Translations under genes and position numbers: made by a program
Assembly (NCBI GenBank): GCA_965214585.1
Contig: OZ243957.1
Span: 2,108,001-2,172,000 of the forward strand
Length of the DNA stretch: 64,000 nucleotides
Direction of reading: 5' to 3'
Source: JAHCHG01 sp965214585
GTDB lineage: Bacteria; Acidobacteriota; Blastocatellia; Pyrinomonadales; Pyrinomonadaceae
Part shown: positions 8,003-16,153 of the stretch, piece by piece
Position numbering within the stretch: the stretch's first letter is position 1
Layout of the letters: every line of letters starts with the position of its first letter
The notes under the pieces: generated by a model
Seen by the model: the letters and a program-made list of their open reading frames with translations, nothing else
Database searches by the model: none
What the model was told of the DNA's origin: nothing

Positions 8003-10423
8003 CGGTTTTCGGTTTTCGGTCTTAGGTTTTCGGTTTTTGATTATAACTCAAAAACTTTCATTTTGGCTTGTTTACTTCTTTTTGCATCTTGCATTTTACC
8101 TGTTTCGGTTGACGCGCAAAATGTGCCGACTCCGAAATCGGTTCTCGGTTTTCATCCGACGGACGACAGGACAATTGCCGATTGGACGCAGATTTCGGGT
8201 TATTTTACAACGCTCGATAAAGCGAGCGATAAAGTAAAAGTTGAAGAAATCGGCAAAACGACGCTCGGCAAACCGCAGATCGTCGCTTATATTTCTTCGG
8301 CGGAAAATATCAAAAATTTAGATAGATACAAAGCGATCAGCCGGCAAGCTGCCAATCCGCAAAATTCCGGCGGGTCAGCGGTGAATTTAATTGAACAAGG
8401 CAAAACAATCGTCGCAATTTCGTGTTCGATTCATTCGACGGAAATTGTCGCGTCGCAAATGTCTATGAATCTGGCTTACGATCTGGCGACGGCGACGGAC
8501 GAAAAGACGCGGATGATTTTAGACAACACGATCTTGCTTTTGATTCCGGCGGCAAATCCCGACGGCGTTGATATTGTCGCCGATTGGTATCGCAAAACTT
8601 TGGGGACGAAATACGAAGGAAGTTCGCCGCCGGAGCTTTATCATCATTACGCCGGACACGACAATAACCGCGATTGGTTTATGATGAATCTGGCGGAAAC
8701 CAGAAATATTACGAAGCTTTTCTGGCAGGAATGGTTTCCGCAGATCGTTTTTGACGTGCATCAGCAAGGGCAGACGGGCGCGAGATTTACGATTCCGCCG
8801 TTTTTCGATCCGCCGAATCCGCGAATTTCGCCGCTTATTTTGCGCGAACTCGGACTTCTCGGCTACAAAATGGCGGCTGATCTGCAAAGGCAAGGACAAG
8901 CGGGCGTGACGACCAACGCGACTTACGACACTTGGTGGCACGGCGGTTTTCGCAGTGCGCCTTATTATCACAATTCAATCGGCATTTTGTCGGAAGCGGC
9001 AAGCGCGGATTTGATGTCGCCCGTAACAATTAAAAAAGAAGATTTGGCGCGGCGCAATCCGACGCGCGGCATAACTTCGATGCTCGAAACAGCGACAAAC
9101 ATTCCCGATCCGTGGGAAGGCGGCGTTTGGAGTCCGAAGGACATCGCCCGAATCGAAATGATCGCTTCGCGCGGCGTGTTGGAGATGGCGGCGAAATTCC
9201 GCGAAAGATATTTGGAAAACGCCCGTTATTTAGCTTCCGAAAACTTAAAACCGAAAGACGGCGAACCGCGTGCGTTCATCATTCCCGCCGGACAATCGAA
9301 TCAGGAAACCGTCGCGCGTTTTCTCGAAATTCTGATGTGGCAGGGAATGGAAATTTATGAAATGTCGCACGAACTCGAAGTTGCACAAAACGAAAATGAT
9401 AAAAATAATTTCAGCGAAATTCCTTTGGGAAGTTTCATTGTTTTCGTCAATCAAGCGCAAAGACCGAATGTTTTGAGTCTTTTTGAAAAGCAGGTTTATC
9501 CCGAACGCTTCAACGCCAAAGGCGAGGCGGAAGTTCCTTATGATGTCGCGGGCTGGACTTTGCCTTTGCAAATGAATGTCGAAACTGTAACGGCTTGGAA
9601 TATCAAGAATTTAGAGCAGCACAGAAAGGATTTGAAGCCGATTGAAAACATCAATCAGGCGAGAAAAACTCTGAATCTCAAACCGACAAATCAGCCTTTT
9701 GCAAAATTGCCGAATCCTTTGAAATCAAAGCCGAAGATCGGACTTTACAAAGGCTTTACGAGTTCGATGGACGAAGGCTGGACGCGGCTCGTTCTGGACA
9801 ATCATCAGATTCCCTACACATCCATTTCCGACGCGGATTTTCGCACAAATAAGTTAAATTACGACGCGATAATTCTGCCTTCGATCTCGGAAAGAGCAAT
9901 CGTCGAAGGTTTGCCGAAGAAAAATTATCCCGAAGAATACGCGGGCGGAATCACGGAAAAAGGCGTTGAGAATTTGAGGAATTTCGTCGAAAACGGCGGA
10001 AAACTGATCTGCTTTGACGATTCGTGCCAATTGGTTATTAACCGTTTCGGTCTGCCGATCAAAAACGTCTTGAGCGACGTGAAACGCGACCAATTTTACA
10101 GCCCCGGTTCGGTTTGGAAATTATACGTTGACACTTCAAACCCGATTGCCAAAGGTTTTAACAAAGAAACTCCGGCATATTTTATCAACAGTTCGGCTTA
10201 CGAAATTACGGATTGGAGCAAAGTCAGATCGGTTGCCAGATACGCCGAAAGCGATCTGCTTTTATCCGGCTGGATTCTCGGCGAAAAATACGCGAGCGGC
10301 AAAACCGCTATCGCCGAAACCGCTTACGGCAAAGGAAAAATCATCCTTTTCGCCTTCCGCCCGCAACATCGCGGGCAGACATTCGGAACTTTTCCGTTTA
10401 TTTTTAATGCTTTGGAAAAATAA
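7976..10423 (+). CDS. Secreted M14-family zinc carboxypeptidase
   Basis: Up to 815 residues. The only early start codons in frame are TTG at 7976, which would overlap the divergent plsC by 27 bases, and TTG at 8063; the true start is uncertain. A hydrophobic signal sequence (ILACLLLFASCILPVSVDAQ) follows. Zinc-ligand motif HSTEIVASQMS (HxxE, about residue 153), later ligand in VFDVHQQGQ (about 261) and catalytic Glu in GILSEAAS (about 339) place it in peptidase family M14. The C-terminal half has a glutamine-amidotransferase-like region (NYDAIILPS, GGKLICFDD). It probably degrades peptides in the periplasm or outside. Confidence 0.87.
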   Translation: MRNFKFSFHRFSVFGLRFSVFDYNSKTFILACLLLFASCILPVSVDAQNVPTPKSVLGFHPTDDRTIADWTQISGYFTTLDKASDKVKVEEIGKTTLGKPQIVAYISSAENIKNLDRYKAISRQAANPQNSGGSAVNLIEQGKTIVAISCSIHSTEIVASQMSMNLAYDLATATDEKTRMILDNTILLLIPAANPDGVDIVADWYRKTLGTKYEGSSPPELYHHYAGHDNNRDWFMMNLAETRNITKLFWQEWFPQIVFDVHQQGQTGARFTIPPFFDPPNPRISPLILRELGLLGYKMAADLQRQGQAGVTTNATYDTWWHGGFRSAPYYHNSIGILSEAASADLMSPVTIKKEDLARRNPTRGITSMLETATNIPDPWEGGVWSPKDIARIEMIASRGVLEMAAKFRERYLENARYLASENLKPKDGEPRAFIIPAGQSNQETVARFLEILMWQGMEIYEMSHELEVAQNENDKNNFSEIPLGSFIVFVNQAQRPNVLSLFEKQVYPERFNAKGEAEVPYDVAGWTLPLQMNVETVTAWNIKNLEQHRKDLKPIENINQARKTLNLKPTNQPFAKLPNPLKSKPKIGLYKGFTSSMDEGWTRLVLDNHQIPYTSISDADFRTNKLNYDAIILPSISERAIVEGLPKKNYPEEYAGGITEKGVENLRNFVENGGKLICFDDSCQLVINRFGLPIKNVLSDVKRDQFYSPGSVWKLYVDTSNPIAKGFNKETPAYFINSSAYEITDWSKVRSVARYAESDLLLSGWILGEKYASGKTAIAETAYGKGKIILFAFRPQHRGQTFGTFPFIFNALEK
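8003..8037. repeat. Heptamer array (CGGTTTT)5
   Basis: Five 7-base units, CGGTTTT, CGGTTTT, CGGTCTT, AGGTTTT, CGGTTTT, run directly from the plsC start codon into the 5' part of the divergent peptidase gene. If the peptidase really starts at the TTG at 7976, this array is translated as Phe-Ser-Val-Phe-type residues. Confidence 0.85.
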
Positions 10424-10488
10424 TGTTTCCCGTCAAATCAAAAATCTGTTACGTATTCAGTTAAATTAAGCGATATTTTTAAGAAATT

Positions 10489-10941
10489 ATGGAAGCAAAC
10501 AGAGAATTAGAAAATAAACTTTGGAGCGTTTCGAGTGAGAATCCATTAGATGAGCAGACTTGCAAGCTAATTATTGATTACCTATTCAAAACCTTAATAG
10601 AATACTTAAAGCAACCTCTTGAAATTATTGGGGAAGATTTTGTAACCGAAACTTCGTTTTGTCGTTCTTTTCGAGGCGAAATTGCTAACACGCCTTTTCA
10701 AATAACTTATGTCGGCGTAATTGGAATGCAATTGATTGATGATGAATTTGGCACACATACAAGTGCAAATCTATATTTATTTGGTAGTCATCATCGTTTA
10801 ACTGCTGGACAACCTGATAGATCATATATTTATTTAGAATATCAAAAAGGCGAAAATGGTGTTGGCAATTGGATTTCTCGCGGATGGGAAATTGATGAAT
10901 TCGATGAATATGAGGACATTATAGAATCTGAATTTTTGTAA
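10489..10941 (+). CDS. Unknown acidic protein, candidate immunity protein
   Basis: 150 residues, no signal peptide, strongly acidic toward the end (WEIDEFDEYEDIIESEFL). I do not recognise the family. Third-codon positions are much more A/T-rich than in the flanking genes, a sign of transfer. It lies 32 bases upstream of a protein containing a BECR-like nuclease toxin domain. Small acidic cytosolic proteins next to such toxins are commonly their inhibitors, so an immunity role is proposed. Unlike most polymorphic-toxin loci, the candidate immunity gene comes first. Confidence 0.6.
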   Translation: MEANRELENKLWSVSSENPLDEQTCKLIIDYLFKTLIEYLKQPLEIIGEDFVTETSFCRSFRGEIANTPFQITYVGVIGMQLIDDEFGTHTSANLYLFGSHHRLTAGQPDRSYIYLEYQKGENGVGNWISRGWEIDEFDEYEDIIESEFL

Positions 10942-10973
10942 TTAGTTTGGTTCTAAATTTTAAAAGGAGCATT

Positions 10974-12107
10974 ATGAGTATGAAAATCAACGGCGTTCCG
11001 AATATTCCATTGCCGGATGTATCAGATAAACAAATTGGGAAAAACTCTGAATCAATTAGCAATGAAGCTACTGATTTTGCAGTTTCATCAGCAAAACATT
11101 CTTACGTTTTTGAAGGGCAAATGCGAAAACTACAATTATTACAACAGTTTTCTGCTTCTGAGATTGCAAACAACAAGCCGATACAAGCTAATTATGCGAC
11201 CTCTACCGTAAAACTTGGTGGAGATGATCTGCAACGGCTGATTGATAATTATCGTCGTCAGATAAAGCCAAAAGAAATAAAAGGTTCAAGACCTGTAACT
11301 CCGGGAGCATCTCCAGGTCATCCAGATTCTAAACACGGTGTAAAAGTAGAAGTTCAAGCTGAAATAATGAATAAACCTGACAAGATTTATAGTGGTATCA
11401 ATAAAAATGGGCGATATGTAGATATTTATTATAAGGACGGAAGTGCCGTGATTACTGAGCAAGGCAATAAGGGGAGAGTTATTTCTGCTTATGGAAATGT
11501 TACAACAAAAGGTAAAGCTAAACCATTCAAAATCGAAAATATTGCAAAAAATCCAAATTATGTTGAAATTGATTTGGAAAAATTAGGTGCGGTTAAAGTT
11601 ATGTATCCGAATCGTGAACGGTTTGAGAAAAACGATTTTCCGCCGGGACCAGCGAAGAATGATTCTGCCGGAAAAACTCCGAACGCGGCGGAAAATTCTG
11701 CGTCCGCTAAATTGGAGGCAAAATCGAAATCTCCGACGATTGATGAGGATGCCCCGAAACCGTCCGGCAGATTCGGCAAAGGCTTTAATCGCGGGCTTTT
11801 GATTATGGAACTCGTTAATCTCGGATTAGCCGCGCTGAATTTCTCGCAGCTTAAAGCCGACGGCGAAAAATTCGGTTATTATATTGACCCGTTTTTCGAT
11901 AAATATGTGATTATGAATCCCGACAAAGCCGCCGAAAATCTGCCCGAAGGTTTTGAACTGAAATTTTACACCGACCCGACGGATCATCTCTCGCAAGGAA
12001 ATTACATAACTTTTACAGTCGAAAGCGGAAAGTTTACAAATCCTGACGGTTACTCGCTCGTCTATAATAAGGAAAAAGGTTTCGTCGAAGCCGTAATGGT
12101 GGCTTAG
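10974..12107 (+). CDS. Protein with BECR-like nuclease toxin domain
   Basis: 377 residues from the ATG at 10974, chosen for AGGAG at 10965-10969; an upstream TTG at 10947 lacks one. Residues ~110-175 carry the series HPDSKHG, AEIMNKPDKIYSG, YVDIYYKDGSAVITEQG and RVISAYG. This pattern of 'NP-x-(K/R)-(I/V)-Y ... G-x-(A/V)-(V/I)-(I/V)-T ... RV-(I/V)-(S/T)-AYG' is typical of barnase-EndoU-ColicinE5/D-RelE (BECR) RNase toxins. A Pro/Lys/Ser/Ala-rich linker follows, then a ~110-residue C-terminal domain (RGLLIMELVNLGLAALNF onward) of unknown type. DNA before about 11620 is AT-rich like the upstream gene; the C-terminal part has host-like codon use. Confidence 0.7.
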   Translation: MSMKINGVPNIPLPDVSDKQIGKNSESISNEATDFAVSSAKHSYVFEGQMRKLQLLQQFSASEIANNKPIQANYATSTVKLGGDDLQRLIDNYRRQIKPKEIKGSRPVTPGASPGHPDSKHGVKVEVQAEIMNKPDKIYSGINKNGRYVDIYYKDGSAVITEQGNKGRVISAYGNVTTKGKAKPFKIENIAKNPNYVEIDLEKLGAVKVMYPNRERFEKNDFPPGPAKNDSAGKTPNAAENSASAKLEAKSKSPTIDEDAPKPSGRFGKGFNRGLLIMELVNLGLAALNFSQLKADGEKFGYYIDPFFDKYVIMNPDKAAENLPEGFELKFYTDPTDHLSQGNYITFTVESGKFTNPDGYSLVYNKEKGFVEAVMVA

Positions 12108-12130
12108 AATTTTCCACATTTTGTCTGCAT

Positions 12131-13030
12131 ATGAAAGCGAAAACACAACCGATCAAAAACAATCTCGGACTCGTCTGCATCACGACGACGCGGGACGTGC
12201 GCTATAAAACCACGACGCGCAAGCACCTTTTGACGCTTTCCGAAAATGAACAGGTGGAAAAATTGCGTTCGATCTACGGGCAAAATATTGAAATATTAAA
12301 AAATGCGATAACTTTTTGCGAAGCGAAAAATATAAATCTGTATCGGATGACTTCCAATCTTTTCCCGTTTGCGGATGACGAAATGGGTTTTGACATCCTG
12401 ACGGAATTTGCCGCTGATTTAGCCGAAATCGGCGCGGACGCGCTCGATAAAAATATTCGGCTCGTTCTGCATCCCGATCAATTCGTCGTTTTGAGTTCCG
12501 ATTCGGAAAGAGTCGTCGAAAACAGCGTAAAAATTTTAACTCATCACGCGAGGACGATGGATTTGCTCGGTCAACCGAGAAGCGAATGGGCGACGATGAC
12601 GATTCACGGCGGAAAATCGAATCGCGCCGATAAATTAGTCGAAACGATTTCGAGTTTGCCTAAAAATGTTAAATCGAGAATCGGCTTGGAAAACGACGAA
12701 CACGCTTACAGTTCGGCGGAAATTTTAGAAGTTTGCAAACGCGCCGAAGTGCCGATGGTTTTTGACGCGCATCATCACGTCTGCAATGAAAAACTCGAAG
12801 ATTTCAACCACGAAAGCGTCGAAAAATACTTTTGGGCGGCTGGGGAAACTTGGGCGAATCCCGAAAATCAGCTTGTCCACATTTCAAACGGCAGAAAAAA
12901 CATCAACGACAGAGCGCACAGCGATTTGATTTTTACGATGCCCGACGTTTACAAACACGCGCCGTGGATTGAAATTGAAGCGAAACATAAGGAAATTGCG
13001 ATTGCTAAATTGCAGAATGAATGGCTGTAA
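12131..13030 (+). CDS. uvsE: UV damage endonuclease UvsE/UVDE
   Basis: 299 residues. It opens with LGLVCITTT and carries the TIM-barrel UVDE signatures NLYRMTSNLFPFADD, LVLHPDQFVVLSS, MTIHGGK, RIGLENDEHAYS and VFDAHHHVCN. The His, Glu and Asp in these bind the metal cluster. The enzyme nicks DNA 5' of UV photoproducts, starting an excision repair route separate from UvrABC. Length is normal for the bacterial form. It stands alone, downstream of the toxin-like gene and before a repeat locus. Confidence 0.93.
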   Translation: MKAKTQPIKNNLGLVCITTTRDVRYKTTTRKHLLTLSENEQVEKLRSIYGQNIEILKNAITFCEAKNINLYRMTSNLFPFADDEMGFDILTEFAADLAEIGADALDKNIRLVLHPDQFVVLSSDSERVVENSVKILTHHARTMDLLGQPRSEWATMTIHGGKSNRADKLVETISSLPKNVKSRIGLENDEHAYSSAEILEVCKRAEVPMVFDAHHHVCNEKLEDFNHESVEKYFWAAGETWANPENQLVHISNGRKNINDRAHSDLIFTMPDVYKHAPWIEIEAKHKEIAIAKLQNEWL

Positions 13031-13040
13031 ATGAAAGAAC

Positions 13041-13203
13041 TGCCCGCGAAATATACGAAAAAACACGAAAAAAGAGAAGAAATATTTTAACAGGGATAAA
13101 GAAGATAAAAGGGATTTAAGGTTTAGTATAAAATTCGGAATCTCTTTTTCTTCCTTTTCCCTTATACCTTTCCCTTAAAAATTTTTCGTATATTTCGTGG
13201 GCA
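13041..13203. repeat. Decamer-period inverted repeat locus
   Basis: The outer arms at 13041-13062 and 13182-13203 match as inverted repeats at 21 of 22 positions (TGCCC.CGAAATATACG core). Their units ACGAAAAAAC and ACGAAAAAAG show a 10-base step. A second, looser pair sits inside: AACAGGGATAAAGAAG on the left and CCTTTTCCCTTATACC on the right. This occupies most of the 306-base gap between uvsE and the SpoIID-like gene. No coding sequence is seen. Confidence 0.8.
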
Positions 13204-13336
13204 AATCTCTTTATTTAACAAACAAATACAAACTATTTCCCGAATTTTGCAATCGTATATTACAATTATTTGAGTATTCTCCCGAATTTTACGATTTACA
13301 AAAATTAAATTCTCAAAATTTTGCATTTTTTATTTT

Positions 13337-15736
13337 ATGAATACACGCAGTATTTTATTCTTTTTCGCCGTTTTATTTTTGCTCAATTCGAGCAGTTTTT
13401 CGCACGTTTACGAAAGCGAATTGTTAAATAAATTTCCGGCGTTCAAACTCGAACGCGAACCTCTGATTCGCATCGGTTTAGCGACGAACGCGGGTTCGGC
13501 GACGATTACGACGAGCGATTCGCAGCTTATCGCGTCAAGTCCCGATGAACAGGATAAATTTTTGGGAACAAAGCAGGTCAGAATTCTGGCGCGTTCTTAC
13601 AGTCCGCCGGAAATAGAGATTTTCAATTTCGAGATTCCGAACATCGCCACGCGCGACGAAGCCGTAAATCTGGAAAAAGATGCAAAAGAGGCGACGGAAA
13701 TGGACACAGGGTTGCGGCTCGACGCGAAGGCGAACACTTGGAGCGTTTTGATAAACGCGAAAATCGAAACGATTGAAGAAGCCGGGCAGTTTAAAAAAGT
13801 TTTAAATGATAAAGGTTTCGGCGATGTTGAAATCGTCAGTTCAAAATTTACGCAGCATACCGACGAAGCCTTGAAATTATCTGCTCAAATCGCACAATCG
13901 CCGAAATCCGAAGTCCGAAGCCTTCCTTCGTCGCGTCCGGTTGCGGATAAAATCAGTCAAAATCCGGTTTTAAAAACGAGTTCGAGCGTTCCGACAAATA
14001 TTCCCGTCAACCCGAATTTGCGCGAAGTTTTAGTTTCGGGCGCGAGCCAGGCTTCCAAATTTTCGTCGCTCAAAGCCGTCGCTTTCGGTTCGCAGAACGA
14101 ACGCGCTGTTCCCGTCAAATACAACGGAAAATCGTATCGCGGAAAGATCGAAGTTTTCGTTAATTCGCGCGGAAGTTTGACCGTCGTAAACGTCGTGCCG
14201 CTTGAAGAATATCTGCTCGGAGTCGTTCCCGCCGAACTTTCTCTGCCGCAGCTTGAAGCGCAGAAAGCGCAGGCGATTGCGGCGCGAACTTACGCCGTGG
14301 CGAATATAAATAATTATGGTTCGCAGGGTTTCGATATGCTGCCAACCGTTTGGTCGCAGGTTTATAAAGGCGTTGCAATCGAAACAAAAATGGGAACGCT
14401 CGCCGTTTTGCAAACTCGCGGAGTCGTCGCAACTTATCAGGGAACGCCGATCAACGCGCTTTATACGTCAACTTGCGGCGGGCGGACGGAAAATTCGGGA
14501 AATATTTTCGAGTTTGACGAACCGTATTTGCGCGGCGTAAACTGCTCGCTCGAAGGCGACAGACATTTTCAGCCGTTTTTAATAAAAAGCACGCGCGAAG
14601 TCGCCAAGATCAGAAACGAAGCCAATTACGAACTCGTGCGCCTCGCTTCAAAATACGCGGTCAATAATTTTTTGATGATTACAAACCGCTTTGACGACGA
14701 TTATTTTGAAGACCAGCCGACGGAGATCGAACTCAGAAGCTGGCTCAATCAACTTGCGATTCGTTTTAACAAACCGCTTCCCGCGCTTATCACAAAAGAC
14801 ACATCGCAGCCGCTTTTATTAGCGAAAGTTTTGTCCGAACTGATCTACACCGAAGCGGCGCAATCTGAAAATCTTCTGATGAGCGAATCGGACGTTAATT
14901 ATCAACTTTCGTTTGACGATGCCGACCAAGTTCCGAAACTTTTTCGTCCGACCTTAGCGATGCTTTTGCGCGACGGCTGGTTTTCGATTCATTCGGATTT
15001 GACGATAAAACCGCAAAAACATTACTCGCGGGCGAAAATTCTGCGGCTCATAGATCACATTTACGACAGAAAAAAATGGAAAACCGATTTTGAAACGGGC
15101 GTTGCAAAACCGGCGGACGACGGAAAACTGATTTTGAAATCCGGCAGAAGCGAAAAGGAAATCGCCGTCAGCCCAAACGTCTTTTTGTTCCGGCAATTCG
15201 GCGACGCATTTTACCAAGTCAAAGAAGCCGCACTGCTCGGCGGCGAAAACGTGCGCTACAAAACCGACGGCTTAAATCAAATAATTTATCTCGAAATCGA
15301 ACCGACGGAGGAAACAACCGTCGCCGAAAAAATGTCGCCGTTTACTTATTGGAACGCAAATATGTCGGCTTCGACCTTACGCGCCAGACTCAGCAGATAC
15401 GTCAAAGGACTCGGCACTTTGATTGATGTCCGCGTTGCCAAAAAAGGATTTTCCGGTCGCGCCACCGACCTCGAAATCATCACGACAAACGGCACACAGC
15501 ATTTAACCGGCGGCAAAATCCGTTCTGCTCTGCGCCTGAAAGAACAGCTTTTCGTAATGAACAAACGCTACGGCTCTGACGGGCGCATCTCGTCCGTTTC
15601 ATTTACCGGGCGCGGTTGGGGACACGGCGTTGGAATGTGTCAATATGGTGCTTACGGTTTGGCGAAAATGGGCGTAAAATTTGATGAAATCGTGAGGCAT
15701 TACTACACGGGAATTGATCTGACGAAGGCTTATTAA
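13337..15736 (+). CDS. SpoIID/LytB-domain protein
   Basis: 799 residues. A signal peptide (ILFFFAVLFLLNSSSFSHVY) is followed at about residues 120-175 by a SPOR-like segment (WSVLINAKIETIEEAGQFKK). The SpoIID/LytB domain begins near residue 255: YNGKSYRGKIEVFVN, VVPLEEYLLGVVPAEL, QAIAARTYA, YTSTCGGRTENSG. It ends with GRGWGHGVGMCQYGAYG and a final HYYTGIDL. In spore formers SpoIID is a lytic transglycosylase acting on denuded glycan; in this non-sporulating context it likely remodels peptidoglycan. A long insertion (residues ~420-640) splits the domain. Confidence 0.87.
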   Translation: MNTRSILFFFAVLFLLNSSSFSHVYESELLNKFPAFKLEREPLIRIGLATNAGSATITTSDSQLIASSPDEQDKFLGTKQVRILARSYSPPEIEIFNFEIPNIATRDEAVNLEKDAKEATEMDTGLRLDAKANTWSVLINAKIETIEEAGQFKKVLNDKGFGDVEIVSSKFTQHTDEALKLSAQIAQSPKSEVRSLPSSRPVADKISQNPVLKTSSSVPTNIPVNPNLREVLVSGASQASKFSSLKAVAFGSQNERAVPVKYNGKSYRGKIEVFVNSRGSLTVVNVVPLEEYLLGVVPAELSLPQLEAQKAQAIAARTYAVANINNYGSQGFDMLPTVWSQVYKGVAIETKMGTLAVLQTRGVVATYQGTPINALYTSTCGGRTENSGNIFEFDEPYLRGVNCSLEGDRHFQPFLIKSTREVAKIRNEANYELVRLASKYAVNNFLMITNRFDDDYFEDQPTEIELRSWLNQLAIRFNKPLPALITKDTSQPLLLAKVLSELIYTEAAQSENLLMSESDVNYQLSFDDADQVPKLFRPTLAMLLRDGWFSIHSDLTIKPQKHYSRAKILRLIDHIYDRKKWKTDFETGVAKPADDGKLILKSGRSEKEIAVSPNVFLFRQFGDAFYQVKEAALLGGENVRYKTDGLNQIIYLEIEPTEETTVAEKMSPFTYWNANMSASTLRARLSRYVKGLGTLIDVRVAKKGFSGRATDLEIITTNGTQHLTGGKIRSALRLKEQLFVMNKRYGSDGRISSVSFTGRGWGHGVGMCQYGAYGLAKMGVKFDEIVRHYYTGIDLTKAY

Positions 15737-15795
15737 AGCGGTTTAAGATTAAATGTGAGATTAAACGATTTGTCTTAGGTTTAATAAATTTCCGA

Positions 15796-15887
15796 TTTTT
15801 TTATAGTGACATAATGCCAAATGCCGAATTATCAATTACAAATTAGGCATTAATAATTGATAATTACGTCACTATAAAAAAATAAAA
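15796..15887. repeat. Long palindrome with heptamer texture
   Basis: TTTTTTATAGTGAC on the left and GTCACTATAAAAAA on the right close a ~90-base palindrome. Its interior reads as 7-base units (TAATGCC, AAATGCC, GAATTAT, CAATTAC and so on). It follows the SpoIID-like gene and could act as a bidirectional terminator. Confidence 0.65.
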
Positions 15888-15936
15888 TATACGAATTAAC
15901 CTTGCATCAATTCGTAATTTGTTCTAATTGTCAACA

Positions 15937-16029
15937 ATGATCAGATTTTCTCCAAATCAAAAAATCGGCTCGCTGATTTTGCTCGCGCTGATTTTGATAA
16001 TCGCTTTGGCACGGCTATTTTTTGTTTGA
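15937..16029 (+). CDS. Possible 30-residue single-helix membrane peptide
   Basis: ATG at 15937 opens 30 codons: a short polar start (MIRFSPNQKIG) followed by one hydrophobic helix (SLILLALILIIALA) and RLFFV at the end. It is the only coding signal in the 409-base gap before miaA. There is no clear ribosome-binding site. A tiny ORF at 27236 has the same plan and a similar end (GRFFF). It may be real or chance; only conservation in relatives could decide. Confidence 0.35.
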   Translation: MIRFSPNQKIGSLILLALILIIALARLFFV

Positions 16030-16067
16030 TGAATCAAAAACATAACGCTAAAAAAAATACAAAAAGT

Positions 16068-16153
16068 CTAACTAAATCTTATCTCATTCATCCTGCTCAT
16101 ACCTGTTAAACTTCTCTTTCCATCTGTGTTAATCTGTGTTTATCTGTGGATAA
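16068..16153. repeat. Ten-base-period words running into miaA
   Basis: Units ATCTGTGTTA, ATCTGTGTTT, ATCTGTGGAT step exactly 10 bases at the end, preceded by looser words with a CCTGCTCATA/CCTGTTAAA rhythm. The last unit holds the GTG used as the miaA start. No facing arm is seen here, unlike the related loci in this window. Confidence 0.75.
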
